Shown here piece after piece: positions 33,040-42,665 of a stretch of DNA of 64,000 nt. This DNA is from Cyclobacteriaceae bacterium (GTDB taxonomy: Bacteria; Bacteroidota; Bacteroidia; Cytophagales; Cyclobacteriaceae). The notes below the pieces were generated by a model. It worked only from the letters and a program-made list of their open reading frames with translations. It did not search any database and was not told the origin of the DNA. The translations under genes and the position numbers were made by a program. The stretch covers positions 1,845,501-1,909,500 of the forward strand of contig CP075525.1 in NCBI GenBank assembly GCA_025808415.1, read 5' to 3'. Numbering within the stretch: the first letter of the stretch is position 1; every line of letters begins with the position of its first letter.

Positions 33040-33065
33040 GCAAAAATTTTTAAGCAAAAATTTTT
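33040..33065. repeat. Direct repeat of A5T5 tracts upstream of the basic peptide gene
   Basis: GCAAAAATTTTT at 33040-33051 and again at 33054-33065, period 14 bases. A5T5 tracts bend DNA, and the pair lies 57-82 bases upstream of the peptide start, where promoter or regulator binding would be expected. Confidence 0.5.
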
Positions 33066-33121
33066 GGACGTGTGATTTTTTTTGCAGTCAAAAACTTTTC
33101 GGTAGTGACGTGATATGTCAT

Positions 33122-34144
33122 TCAAATGATGTTCACTTCCGGCACCAAATCAATGTCAAATTTTTCGCGAACGGAAGTACGGACACGCGTAGCCAGCAAA
33201 AAAATTTCTTCACCTGTAGCGTGATTATAGTTTACTAAAACGAGTGGTTGATGGGCATGCACACCGGCATCACCAAATCGTTTTCCTTTCCATCCGCAGT
33301 GTTCAATGAGCCAGGCCGCAGGCACTTTAACTAATTGATTTTCAGTTGAATAACCAGGTAGTTCTGAATACGTTTTTTTTAATGATTGATAGTGTGAATC
33401 GGTAATAACGGGATTCTTGAAAAAACTTCCTGCATTACCAATTGCAGATGGATCGGGAAGTTTTTTTCTACGAATTGCAATCACTGCTTCGCTGATGGAC
33501 TGAATTGTTGGCGTAGTGATGTGCATGCTATCAAGGGTCTGCTTGATTGCCCCATATTCAATGTTTAACCGATGATTTTTTTTACTTAAGGTTAAAGTAA
33601 CACTTGAAATAAAAAATTTTTCCCGTAACTCTTTTTTGAAGACACTTTCGCGGTAGCCGAACATACATTCGCGGTTCGAAAATGTTTTCAGGTCACCGGT
33701 TTTCAGATCAATTCCACTAACAGTATCGACTACTTCACAGAGTTCTACACCGTAGGCACCAATGTTTTGCATGGGGGCAGCACCCACGGTACCGGGTATG
33801 AGCGATAGATTTTCAATGCCACCCCAATCGTGCTGTACACAATGCGCTACAAATGGGTGCCACGGTTCACCGGATGATACCTCAAGGGTTATTGTTTCAT
33901 CCGTCTCTTTTTGTACCGCTATCCCTTTAAGGTTGTTGTGTATAATTATGCCTTTGAAATCTTGCGTTAGCAGCAGGTTACTTCCTCCGCCAATAATCAA
34001 ATGCTTTTCATTCTTGAATAAATCGGTATGGATGAGTTCGTGAAGTTCAGCGAGCGTATTTATAGTAACAAAATGAAGCGCCACCGCGTGGATACCAAAA
34101 GTATTATAGGGCTTAAGATCAATATTGTTGCGGATTGCAAGCAT
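33122..34144 (-). CDS. murB: UDP-N-acetylmuramate dehydrogenase MurB
   Basis: About 340 residues from the ATG at 34144 (MLAIRNNIDLKPYNTFGI); a GTG nine codons earlier is in frame but lies before the conserved start. FAD enzyme that reduces UDP-GlcNAc-enolpyruvate to UDP-MurNAc in peptidoglycan synthesis. Visible: LIIGGGSNLLLT (FAD), LSLIPGTVGAAPMQNIGAYG, FGYRESVFK, the catalytic Ser in IGNAGSFFKNPV, and the terminal Glu in VPEVNII. Type I MurB, standard length. Confidence 0.95.
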   Translation of the reverse strand: MLAIRNNIDLKPYNTFGIHAVALHFVTINTLAELHELIHTDLFKNEKHLIIGGGSNLLLTQDFKGIIIHNNLKGIAVQKETDETITLEVSSGEPWHPFVAHCVQHDWGGIENLSLIPGTVGAAPMQNIGAYGVELCEVVDTVSGIDLKTGDLKTFSNRECMFGYRESVFKKELREKFFISSVTLTLSKKNHRLNIEYGAIKQTLDSMHITTPTIQSISEAVIAIRRKKLPDPSAIGNAGSFFKNPVITDSHYQSLKKTYSELPGYSTENQLVKVPAAWLIEHCGWKGKRFGDAGVHAHQPLVLVNYNHATGEEIFLLATRVRTSVREKFDIDLVPEVNII

Positions 34145-34224
34145 AATAGGTTTACCCGCGAAGGTGCACAAAAAACCTCAGGTATACCAAGTCGCAGTGT
34201 AGATGAAAGTTTGGGCTGCCTGAA

Positions 34225-35421
34225 TTACTGGAGTCCGGTTATGTCCTTTGCATCAATTTTTATCAGGCAAATCCTGGGGAAGCGCCCGGCAAGGTAGGTT
34301 GTGCCGCATACCGCTAATCCACCATCTTCTGTACTGATGACTTGTGAGATCTCGAAGGGATTGGAGAATCCAAGGTACTTACTGGATAAGAATGTGCCGT
34401 TGGCTTCATCGTAGAAATACAAACCAATTTGCTTAGAGCGCGTGTTGCTTCCATAAACCAACACATTTTTTGAATTGATGGTGGCACGGAGAATACGAAC
34501 TTTGGCATTTGGTTCAAGTTCGGGCAAGGTATTGCCACCCAAATCAACACTGGAGGATATTCCGGTTGGGTTCAGGTTTACATTCGGTAGTAAATAGTTA
34601 TCGCCAAAGTTAAACCTGGCACCGGCAAACTTAGTGGTGGAAAGTGGCTGTATGGCGCTAAAGCCACCATCGTCCTGTATGCCCTGTACGACACCCCGGG
34701 GATCGTTTTGGGAGAGGTCGGTAAAGACAAGCGAAAAGGTATAGTTATAAAAACCATTGAAGTAGAAGAGGCCACCGGGGATGCGCCCGGCATCAAACGG
34801 ATATTGCCGGCCAGTGCGAATGAAATGATTGATAATGGGTTCTTCCACTTTGTCGCCCGCCCCTATGGTAAATGCTTTCGACTGGCTAACAGCCCCGCTT
34901 GCATTGACCACGGCAATAACCGATTGTTTGGTGAGATGATCGTAGGACAGTAGCACGAAATTGTTACCGTCAATGCCTGCGGCACACGGGTAGTAAAGAT
35001 CGCCAGCGGCTGCGGTAAAACTTACGGCCTCAAGGTCTGCATCAGTTTGCGCCAATTGCACCTGTAAAGTGAGCGGATCCATGCAAAAGAAGTAATAGGA
35101 ATTGTTGAAAGCCGCCAGTTGTGCAATGGGGTTAACCACGTTGTTATCAACCTCTATTTCTTTTACAAAGTTGCCTTCTTTGTCGGCCTTCATCAGGTAA
35201 ATACCGGTAAAATTGGAATCAGCCAACCTGCGCCCTCCCAAAATAAGGTATCCGCCATCGGGTGTTTGTGCCATATCAATGGGAAAGTAGTTTGTTGTAA
35301 ACAGGTTGTTGTCGTAAATCTTGGTAAACGACTTTTGATCAAATTCAGGATTGGTTTCTTCCACGCAGGAAGTAACGATCAGCAATCCGGTAAGCAGGAG
35401 GGGGAGTAGGAACTTTGTCAT
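34225..35421 (-). CDS. Hypothetical lipoprotein, propeller-like
   Basis: Product of 398 residues. Lipobox VTSC gives Cys19. Repeated segments such as MAQTPDGGYLILGGRRLADS and VISTEDGGLAVCGTTYLAG have the DGGxxxxG pattern of beta-propeller or delta-60-type repeats, suggesting a surface or periplasmic binding protein. It starts within the stop of the barrel gene (4-base overlap) and is the last gene of the DUF1800-DUF1501 operon. No specific function recognised. Confidence 0.72.
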   Translation of the reverse strand: MTKFLLPLLLTGLLIVTSCVEETNPEFDQKSFTKIYDNNLFTTNYFPIDMAQTPDGGYLILGGRRLADSNFTGIYLMKADKEGNFVKEIEVDNNVVNPIAQLAAFNNSYYFFCMDPLTLQVQLAQTDADLEAVSFTAAAGDLYYPCAAGIDGNNFVLLSYDHLTKQSVIAVVNASGAVSQSKAFTIGAGDKVEEPIINHFIRTGRQYPFDAGRIPGGLFYFNGFYNYTFSLVFTDLSQNDPRGVVQGIQDDGGFSAIQPLSTTKFAGARFNFGDNYLLPNVNLNPTGISSSVDLGGNTLPELEPNAKVRILRATINSKNVLVYGSNTRSKQIGLYFYDEANGTFLSSKYLGFSNPFEISQVISTEDGGLAVCGTTYLAGRFPRICLIKIDAKDITGLQ

Positions 35422-36308
35422 CGTTGATCCAATGTTTTAAATCCGCTGGCCAGGTAACGCATGGGGAACAGGCACCCAAAGGAGAAAGCCAGGTTATTGA
35501 GTTTAATATCATCCATTGCCTCACCAATGCCCGACAGCCTGTCGCTGCCGAAGCGGTTTTCGGTTGAATTCAGCAAGCTCATACCTTTCCGATATTGAAT
35601 GTCAAGGTTTAACCGAACATTGCCCAGGTTGTAATTGGCGCCAATGCCACCTAACAAGCCCCAATGATTTTTCGCAAAGAGATCTTTAGCGCCTATAATC
35701 ACGGGGTCGTTTGTGAATTTATTAATCCCGCCCGATGCATAATCGGTGCCAGATACTTCTACCGATTTATTGGCGTTTATGAGGAAACCGTAATAAATAC
35801 CTACCTGCACGTAAGGACGTAACCGGTTTCCAATAATGTCGTATTTGAAAATCAACGGAAGTTCAGCGTGATCAACTTTTTGTTCGTTGTTGTACAGCAA
35901 TTCTAACCGGTTGGTTGCATTTTCAGGATCAGTCCACTCATAATTATTGGAGTAGGTAAAGATGGAATGCCGGTAAGCGGGCTGCAGGCTGAATGAAAAT
36001 CCTTTATAGTAAAAGCTGACCTCAAGGGTAACCTGGCTTCCCAAGGCGTTGTATGAATCGTACGCTTTATCGGTAAGGGAAGCAGGATAATTGCCTGGAG
36101 ATAAAGCTGAATATCGCTTCTCGATGGTCACATCGGATAGGTTTACTCCGGCTTTAAGGCCAAGCCACCATTGTTTGTCCAAAAAATTCCCGCCCGGGGT
36201 ATTTGGTGCCCGGCTGTTGAAGGACTGCGGGTTTTTCTTTTTTGAAGGCTGACCGAAGGCTAACGCGGTAAGCAGAAGAAGTAAACCGAGGGGGTAGAGT
36301 TTTTTCAT
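35418..36308 (-). CDS. Outer membrane beta-barrel protein (porin family)
   Basis: Product of 296 residues. The signal peptide MKKLYPLGLLLLLTALAFGQ is followed by a basic linker and alternating barrel strands (WWLGLKAGVNLSDV, QVTLEVSFYYKGFSFSLQPA, RPYVQVGIYYGFL, WGLLGGIGANYNLGNVRLNL, DIQYRKGMSLLN). It fits the Bacteroidota outer-membrane beta-barrel (PorT-like) class. It lies 3 bases after the DUF1501 gene and overlaps the next lipoprotein gene. Confidence 0.78.
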   Translation of the reverse strand: MKKLYPLGLLLLLTALAFGQPSKKKNPQSFNSRAPNTPGGNFLDKQWWLGLKAGVNLSDVTIEKRYSALSPGNYPASLTDKAYDSYNALGSQVTLEVSFYYKGFSFSLQPAYRHSIFTYSNNYEWTDPENATNRLELLYNNEQKVDHAELPLIFKYDIIGNRLRPYVQVGIYYGFLINANKSVEVSGTDYASGGINKFTNDPVIIGAKDLFAKNHWGLLGGIGANYNLGNVRLNLDIQYRKGMSLLNSTENRFGSDRLSGIGEAMDDIKLNNLAFSFGCLFPMRYLASGFKTLDQR

Positions 36309-36311
36309 GCG

Positions 36312-38012
36312 CTAATGTATCACAACTAGTTTTTTCGTTTGTTCGAACGAACCCATATTCATTTTATAAATATACAATCCTGCAGGTATTCCTGTCAGGT
36401 CTACCGCAATACTGTGTTCACCAGGTTCAAAGTTTTGCTTTACCAGTTGTTTTGTTGGTTTGCCGGTTCGATCGTAAAGCATTACTTGCACCATACCCTC
36501 GGCATTTGTCCTGAAGGTAAAGGCGGTTTGCCCCTTTGCTGGGTTTGGATAGCAATCACCAAGGTTGAAGCGCTGGTTTACAAATGGTTCTGTACTGGAA
36601 ATAACCTGTACGGCAAGTGGAAGGGGCTGATAAAATCCACCCTCTTCACGGGGGCCATCTATAAAATTACCGAAGAAGATGTCGTTGGTGATTTTTTGTT
36701 CATCCACCAGCATCCAGTCTTTTAACAGGTTAGCATACACCTGCCGGTAGTCGTATTGCATTTCAATGTTATCACGAGTCATGTCGGGCACATTGCCAAT
36801 AACACCCGGGTTTACGCCACGGCCAAATACGAAAATGGGGCCACCGGTTCCGTGGTCAGTTCCATAACTTCCGTTTGAATGGACCCTTCGGCCAAATTCA
36901 GATGTGGTAACGGTAAGTACCCTTGATTCCAATCCACGGGCTTTCAAATCGTCTTGGAAAGCCTTCATAGCCGTTGATATGTGGTACATCAAGGCAGCAT
37001 GTATACCCATGGTGGGGTCATAGCTTTCCACTTGCGAAGCATGTGTATCGAAACCGCCAATCTTAACCATAAAAACCTTGGTTTTGCACCCTCCCGCAAG
37101 GAGGCGGGCAATAAGCCTTAATTGTGGTGAGAGATGGTTGCGCTTGCTTCCTGTAGGGGCATTAAAGGGATAAATTTCCGGATAGGTTACAGTTGTGTTT
37201 CCACCGGCCTGAAAGACTTCGTACAAGCGCTTGGCATAGTCATCGGTTTTCTTTTCCAAACCAAGTATCCAATTCATTTCTTTTCCGTACGGAGAATTAT
37301 CGAGGAATTCCGGGGGTTTTCCGCGCGGGTCGATGTCTTTGTCCTGAAAGCCTTCCAGTTCTTCTACCAGGTTGGCAAAACCAACCGGATCATTTAATGA
37401 CAAAGAAGTGGGTATGTTGTTTTCCTGGTGGAAGATCAGGGAAACATCGCTCCCCATTTCAATGCCCAACGGGTCAAGCATGTCATTGTTGGGGAAGTCG
37501 GCAGGGTATTGCAACGGGGCGTACTCCTGCTGCAGGTAACGGCCCACCCAACCGGAAGAAAAGTAATCATCGGAACCTCCCCCCATAAACCAGATATCGC
37601 GGCCGCGGAAGTGAGAGCCGTTGTTGTTGCGATAGGAAACACCTTGCACAAAGGCAACCTTGCCCTGGTCGTACAGGCCTTTCATGGCCTGCATGTCGGG
37701 GTGAAGGCCCACCTGCCTGTTGGCCGGCAATGTGCTGTCCAGGGGAATGTATTTGCGTAAACTATTACTCTTGGGGATGGCAATGTTGGCCCTTCGGCTA
37801 TAGTATTGGTCGTATTGTTCAACCGGAATCAACGAGTTTAATCCATCATTACCACCGTGAAGTTGAAGGATGATCAATACCCGGTCGCTGTCGCCTTGTT
37901 GTGCCAACCGTGAAAGCGGGTTGTTGGCCATTACCTTTAACGGAATGCCATTAATGGCAAAGGGCAAGCTTAGGGCTAGGGGTATTTTCTTTAGGAAATT
38001 TCTGCGCTTCAT
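36312..38012 (-). CDS. DUF1501 protein with T9SS type A sorting tail
   Basis: Product of 566 residues. The N-terminus MKRRNFLKKIPLALSLPFAI has a twin-Arg-like signal (RRNFLKK). The DUF1501 core (sulfatase-like fold) includes LIILQLHGGNDGLNSLIPVE, HFRGRDIWFMGGG, VKIGGFDTHASQ and TTSEFGRRVHSNGSYGTDHG then GTGGPIFVFG. The last 75 residues (YPNPAKGQTAFTFRTNAEG, IPAGLYIYKM, KKLVVIH) are a type A T9SS tail, so the protein is exported and probably surface-bound. It is paired with DUF1800 one base upstream, as in many Bacteroidota and Planctomycetes. Enzymatic activity is unknown. Confidence 0.9.
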   Translation of the reverse strand: MKRRNFLKKIPLALSLPFAINGIPLKVMANNPLSRLAQQGDSDRVLIILQLHGGNDGLNSLIPVEQYDQYYSRRANIAIPKSNSLRKYIPLDSTLPANRQVGLHPDMQAMKGLYDQGKVAFVQGVSYRNNNGSHFRGRDIWFMGGGSDDYFSSGWVGRYLQQEYAPLQYPADFPNNDMLDPLGIEMGSDVSLIFHQENNIPTSLSLNDPVGFANLVEELEGFQDKDIDPRGKPPEFLDNSPYGKEMNWILGLEKKTDDYAKRLYEVFQAGGNTTVTYPEIYPFNAPTGSKRNHLSPQLRLIARLLAGGCKTKVFMVKIGGFDTHASQVESYDPTMGIHAALMYHISTAMKAFQDDLKARGLESRVLTVTTSEFGRRVHSNGSYGTDHGTGGPIFVFGRGVNPGVIGNVPDMTRDNIEMQYDYRQVYANLLKDWMLVDEQKITNDIFFGNFIDGPREEGGFYQPLPLAVQVISSTEPFVNQRFNLGDCYPNPAKGQTAFTFRTNAEGMVQVMLYDRTGKPTKQLVKQNFEPGEHSIAVDLTGIPAGLYIYKMNMGSFEQTKKLVVIH

Positions 38013-38013
38013 G

Positions 38014-39780
38014 TTAGTGGAGTTGGTATTCGGGAGATTGCATCATGGCATTAAATAAATTTTCAAGTTGGCGCCTCACGGTTTCTGGATCAAACCCATT
38101 GGTCCAGCGTATGGTCCATGCGCCTTCGGGGTTATCATCAATTTTAGGATTCTCCAGGAAGGACACCAGGAAATAATTTAACCGTTCAGCGGTAATGGTA
38201 GCAGTATCATCGGCTGCGGTGTCAAACGTCAGGTTATTACTAATCGGCAACAACAAGCGCGCAAGTTCAATGATCAGGCTGCGGGCATTGGAGGCAATGG
38301 CAGGGCTAAAGTTGGTTTGAACGAAATTTACAACATCAACCTTTAGCATGCCGCCTTCCATTTGTGAAATCAACTTACGAATAAACTCATACCGGTTGGC
38401 CAGGTAGTTTACGGTAATCCAGCTACGGTAATAAATTGGAAACTGGTGGTATGCATCATAGCCGGCCACATCGAAGGGTTGGTAAAACGACATGCCCTGG
38501 TTATCGGCTAAACCGATGATCTCACCAGTTTTTTGGTAAAACTCATTTGCGGAAACGGTAATGTCAGGTATCGGATAGTTGAAAAACCGTAGTGATCCTA
38601 CAATCAGATCAATAGGGGATTTAATAATGCAGCCAAAGTTATCGTCTTCCACTCCGGCAGCAGCTTCATAAAAATGCTGGCTGCGCAACAGGTTTTCAAC
38701 AACGGGTTGCAACTTAAAGCCATTTGCCCTGAAGGTATTGGCCATTTCAGCAATAATGGTGTTGTGCAGCGTTGCCGGTATATCGTGATAAACATAGTAC
38801 CGGTAGATTTTTCGGCAGATGTGGCGAAGCGTTTCTTCCTGCTCGTAGATCATGTCAATCAGTTGGCTGATTTCATCCAGTGCGCTTTCTAATGTTGGGT
38901 TTGCTCCGTTCAGCAAGGTTGGGTCGGGCTGGATGATATACGGTTGCCCGGTATTGACATCAATAAAACTATCGCTGAATTGCTTTATGCCGTTATCGTG
39001 ACTGGAGGCATTGGTGTTGCTTCCCCGAACGCGGCCCCGAGGAAGGTTGGTATCCGGATCGATGTTTGAAAACGTATTATCAAAATCGAATCCTGACAAT
39101 ACACGTGCTGCGGCCTGAACATCCTGTTCTTTGTATAAAATGTAATCGCCAGGGCCAGGTGTGGGCGGGAGTGAACCTTCTAACCCTCTGCCAATTGAAT
39201 ACAACTCAAACAGTTCACGCGCGTAGTTCTCGTTTGGGCTTCCCTTCACATTTAAGTTACCATCAAGTAAACGAAGCATCGCGTTGTCAACACTTACTTT
39301 TTTGGTCAATTCGCGGAAATTCACTTCCGGCAAGGCAGTTGCATCCAGTGCAAACTGCCGGTATAACATATTTTGGAAGTACAGTGCGCGGCTGCTGGCA
39401 ATTTTTTCCTGAATGGCGGTGAAATGGGTATGTAAAAACATGACCAACTTTTCACGCGCAGAATACGCAAGGCTAAGGGCGGGCGGTACGCCAATACTTA
39501 GCATTTGCCCAACAAACCATCGCTTAAAGTATTCTTCGTATTGAAATTCCATTTTCTCCGGATCGGTGACACCGGTAATTACCCACTGACTGTTTGTATC
39601 CGGATCTACCGGAACAGAAGGGGCCGGCAGTGCCTGACGAAACAAAAGATTAGTAGCTTGCAAAGGTGTTAATACAGCAAACGCTTCAATTTGCTGTTTT
39701 GTCGGGCCGAAGGAAGCGCGCCTTAGCAGGTGCGCTGCGCGGTTAAAACCAAGAGGGCCGGAGTATTCGGGTAGTGGCAT
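38014..39780 (-). CDS. DUF1800 domain protein
   Basis: Product of 588 residues without a clear signal peptide. Family landmarks: FNRAAHLLRRASFGPTKQQI at the start, LVMFLHTHFTAIQEKI, MLRLLDGNLNVKGSPNENYA then RELFELYSIG, QDVQAAARVLSGFDFD, SHDNGIKQF, and RSQHFYEAAAG later. DUF1800 almost always accompanies DUF1501, as here; the pair is thought to act on an extracellular polymer, but no activity is established. First gene of a four-gene operon running to 34225. Confidence 0.9.
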   Translation of the reverse strand: MPLPEYSGPLGFNRAAHLLRRASFGPTKQQIEAFAVLTPLQATNLLFRQALPAPSVPVDPDTNSQWVITGVTDPEKMEFQYEEYFKRWFVGQMLSIGVPPALSLAYSAREKLVMFLHTHFTAIQEKIASSRALYFQNMLYRQFALDATALPEVNFRELTKKVSVDNAMLRLLDGNLNVKGSPNENYARELFELYSIGRGLEGSLPPTPGPGDYILYKEQDVQAAARVLSGFDFDNTFSNIDPDTNLPRGRVRGSNTNASSHDNGIKQFSDSFIDVNTGQPYIIQPDPTLLNGANPTLESALDEISQLIDMIYEQEETLRHICRKIYRYYVYHDIPATLHNTIIAEMANTFRANGFKLQPVVENLLRSQHFYEAAAGVEDDNFGCIIKSPIDLIVGSLRFFNYPIPDITVSANEFYQKTGEIIGLADNQGMSFYQPFDVAGYDAYHQFPIYYRSWITVNYLANRYEFIRKLISQMEGGMLKVDVVNFVQTNFSPAIASNARSLIIELARLLLPISNNLTFDTAADDTATITAERLNYFLVSFLENPKIDDNPEGAWTIRWTNGFDPETVRRQLENLFNAMMQSPEYQLH

Positions 39781-39947
39781 AGCGTAAAATGATCAATAGC
39801 GACAACTTTATCCTTTAAAATTCTAAAATAAACTCATTTCACAGATAAAGTGCTTATACAGCCGACTATTGTAGCTATTTTCCTGCAATTTTAATTTACC
39901 AGCATTTTATGTTAAGGTTAATTGTCGGTGCCCAGTAAATTTGAAAC

Positions 39948-40799
39948 ATGAAGATCATTGAATGTCCGCGTGATGCCATGCAGGGCCTCGCGGAATTTAT
40001 CCCAACGGAACAAAAAATCCGATACATCAATCAACTGCTTGAAGTAGGTTTTGATACAATTGATTTCGGGAGCTTTGTTTCCGCGAAAGCCATACCCCAG
40101 TTGCGCGATACGGTGGATGTGTTGAACGCGCTAAACTGGAAAACGAGCCCAACAAAACTTTTAGCGATTGTGGCAAACACACGTGGTGCCGAAGAAGCCT
40201 GTAAGCATGAGGCGATTACCTACCTGGGTTTCCCGCTTTCCATCTCCGAAACGTTTCAACAGCGAAACACCAACAAGTCGATTGCGGAAGCCTTGAATAC
40301 GGTTGCTGAAGTCCAGGAACTTTGCGGGCAGTCGGGCAAGCAATTGGTTTCTTACATCAGCATGGGGTTTGGCAACCCTTATGGAGATCCGTACGATGTT
40401 AAAACGGTGGAGCAGTTTGTAGACATTTTAGTCACGTTAGGAATCCGGATAATTTCGCTGGCCGATACCATAGGCGTATCAAATCCTGAAAACATTACAT
40501 TTCTATTTACCAGTATCATAAAAAAATTCCCTGAAATTGAGTTAGGTGCTCACTTACATTCAAACCCAACATCGACCTTCGAAAAAGTAGAAGCAGCTTT
40601 TAAAGCCGGTTGTAAGCGGTTTGATGGGGCCATTAAAGGTTTTGGCGGTTGCCCGATGGCGAAAGACGAATTGGTAGGCAACCTGGCAACCGAAACCATA
40701 GTGGAATGCCTTGCCCGTTATGGGGCTGCCCCTGTTATAAACCAGCAAGCCTTTCAAAAAAGCCTGCTGATGGCCCATGAAATATTTCCAAAGCACTGA
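39948..40799 (+). CDS. mvaB: Hydroxymethylglutaryl-CoA lyase
   Basis: Product of 283 residues, a TIM-barrel enzyme that splits HMG-CoA to acetoacetate and acetyl-CoA at the end of leucine breakdown. Seen: ECPRDAMQGL (usual ExPRDGxQ), EVGFDTIDFGSFVSAKAIPQ, ISLADTIGVSNPENI, LGAHLHSNP, and GAIKGFGGCPMAKDELVGNL with the catalytic Cys. Slightly shorter than the 295-300 of homologues. TAAATTTG 5 bases before the ATG resembles a -7 box, so the message may be nearly leaderless. Confidence 0.9.
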   Translation: MKIIECPRDAMQGLAEFIPTEQKIRYINQLLEVGFDTIDFGSFVSAKAIPQLRDTVDVLNALNWKTSPTKLLAIVANTRGAEEACKHEAITYLGFPLSISETFQQRNTNKSIAEALNTVAEVQELCGQSGKQLVSYISMGFGNPYGDPYDVKTVEQFVDILVTLGIRIISLADTIGVSNPENITFLFTSIIKKFPEIELGAHLHSNPTSTFEKVEAAFKAGCKRFDGAIKGFGGCPMAKDELVGNLATETIVECLARYGAAPVINQQAFQKSLLMAHEIFPKH

Positions 40800-40866
40800 A
40801 AATATTACGTTGTTGGGCATTTGGGATACCAACCCGCTACTTTTGTTCTCAAAAGATCAAATCGTT

Positions 40867-41493
40867 ATGAGAAGGATTATTGTAGTGGCCGGGTTGCTTG
40901 GTTTTTCGTTGCTCAGTTTAGCACAAAACGCGAAAGAATATACCCAAAAGGGGCGCGAGCTTTTAGAAAAGGAAGAACATGTTGAGGCGCTTCTAAACTT
41001 AAATAAGGCTATAGAACTCGATCCGAATTATGCATCGGCTTATTATTTCCGTGGAAACATAAAGGCGCAATTTGATGATCGCCACGGAGCCATGAAAGAT
41101 TATAATACAGCACTCGAAAAGAATCCCAAACTAACGGAAGCGTTTTTTGCCCGGGGCAATGTGAAGATGAAGTTGCAGGATTATTATGGCGCCATTGACG
41201 ATTATTCTGCAGCCATTGCACTAAATGAAAATTTTGTGGAGGCATACTATAACCGTGGCAAGGCAAAACAATATTTGCAGGCCTATCAGGATGCCATTAA
41301 CGATTGTTCGAAAATCATTGCTATTAATAAGAGGAATGTTGATGCATACTACATGCGCGGTTTGTTACGCATTGAGTTCGGTGACTTGAAAAACGGCTGC
41401 CTCGACTTGAGTAAAGCCGGTGAATTAGGCGATTTAAAAGCCTACGAACTCATTAAAGAAAAGTGCAACCAGAAAAACCAGGAAAAGGACTAA
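40867..41493 (+). CDS. Secreted TPR-repeat protein
   Basis: Product of 208 residues from the ATG at 40867, which opens a signal peptide (MRRIIVVAGLLGFSLLSLAQ); an upstream in-frame start overlaps the lyase gene and lacks one. Five TPR units follow: ALLNLNKAIELDPNYASAYY, AMKDYNTALEKNPKLTEAFF, AIDDYSAAIALNENFVEAYY, AINDCSKIIAINKRNVDAYY and a last NGCLDLSKAGELGD unit. Probably a periplasmic protein-interaction scaffold. TACTTTTG at 40838-40845 is a likely -7 box. Its end overlaps the convergent dprA gene. Confidence 0.85.
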   Translation: MRRIIVVAGLLGFSLLSLAQNAKEYTQKGRELLEKEEHVEALLNLNKAIELDPNYASAYYFRGNIKAQFDDRHGAMKDYNTALEKNPKLTEAFFARGNVKMKLQDYYGAIDDYSAAIALNENFVEAYYNRGKAKQYLQAYQDAINDCSKIIAINKRNVDAYYMRGLLRIEFGDLKNGCLDLSKAGELGDLKAYELIKEKCNQKNQEKD

Positions 41494-42599
41494 CGATTAA
41501 GGGCATACAGTTTACCGGGCAACGATTTAACCACCCCGTTGAACTCTAACCCCAATAATACCGAAGCCAACTGACTAACGGGTAGATTTGATTTCCAACT
41601 AAGCTCATCAATCATGAGCGGGCTTTTTTCCAGCAACAGGTTCAGGATGGTTTTCTCTTCATCCGAGTAGCCATCCAAGGCAAGTGAAGTGACCTTTTTT
41701 GGCCGCGTCACCTTGGTTGCCTCCCAATTCATAATGTATTCCAGGTCTTTTACGGAGGTGATGAGGTGTGCTTTATTCGTTTTAATAAGGTTGTTGCACC
41801 CGACCGAATAGGTTACACCAACACTGCCGGGAAAGGCAAAGACGTCTTTATTATAGCCATTCGCTATCTCGGCTGTTATCAATGCACCTCCTTTTTCGGC
41901 AGCTTCAATAACTACCAGGGCATCGGATAACCCCGCAATAATGCGGTTGCGTTCAGGAAAATTGTGCGCATCGGGTTTTGTCCCAAAGGGGTTCTCAGTA
42001 ATCAATCCCCCATGTTCAAGCATGCGTTGTGCGGTTTCTTTGTGAGCGGCCGGATAAATAATGTCTATGCCACTGCCCATCACCCCTACAGTGGGCAAAT
42101 TATTTTTTAAAGCTTGTTTGTGCGCTTGAATATCAATGCCGTACGCCAGGCCACTTACGATCAAAACACCGTGTGGCACCAAGCCGGCTACCAGTTTTTC
42201 AACCTGTTCTTTGCCGTAGGCAGTTGCTTGACGAGTGCCTACGATACCAACTGTTTTTGCGTTTTCAAAATCAATGTTGCCTTTTACGTACAACATAGAC
42301 GGTGCATCGGGAATATGCTTAAGGCGTAAGGGATATTTTTTATCGATATAGAAAATAATTTCAACAGATTCTTTTTCAGCGCGCCTGATCTCCTTTTCAG
42401 CTTTTTCGAATGGGCTTCCTTTGATTATCGTTTCAGCAATCACCGGCCCAATGCCCGGTATTTTAAGGAGCTTTCCTTTAGGGGTTTTAAATACTTTTTC
42501 GGCTGAGCCGCAATAGCTGATAAGCTGGCGAATGGTGTAATCGCCAATACCCGAAATAAAATGAAGGGCTACTAAGGCAACTCTGTTTTGATCCATCAT
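41490..42599 (-). CDS. dprA: DNA-processing protein DprA
   Basis: Product of 369 residues. DprA protects incoming single-stranded DNA and loads RecA during natural transformation. An N-terminal helix-hairpin-helix part (SYCGSAEKVF, IPGIGPVIAETI) precedes the Rossmann core: VGIVGTRQATAYGKEQ, VSGLAYGIDIQAHKQAL, VMGSGIDIIYPAAH, TENPFGTKPDAHNFPERNRI, and EAAEKGGALITAEIA. The C-terminal winged helix is PLMIDELSWKSNLPVSQLAS. Full length; two adjacent Met codons at the start. Confidence 0.94.
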   Translation of the reverse strand: MMDQNRVALVALHFISGIGDYTIRQLISYCGSAEKVFKTPKGKLLKIPGIGPVIAETIIKGSPFEKAEKEIRRAEKESVEIIFYIDKKYPLRLKHIPDAPSMLYVKGNIDFENAKTVGIVGTRQATAYGKEQVEKLVAGLVPHGVLIVSGLAYGIDIQAHKQALKNNLPTVGVMGSGIDIIYPAAHKETAQRMLEHGGLITENPFGTKPDAHNFPERNRIIAGLSDALVVIEAAEKGGALITAEIANGYNKDVFAFPGSVGVTYSVGCNNLIKTNKAHLITSVKDLEYIMNWEATKVTRPKKVTSLALDGYSDEEKTILNLLLEKSPLMIDELSWKSNLPVSQLASVLLGLEFNGVVKSLPGKLYALNR

Positions 42600-42665
42600 T
42601 TCAGAAGAATGCTAATTTGTTCTGAAATCCTGGTAACAGGCTCATTACCGGATTAAAAATTCAGG

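Noticed and set aside
40777..40866. Longer N-terminus for the TPR protein
   Set aside because: It would overlap the HMG-CoA lyase gene and hide a clear signal peptide that begins at 40867.
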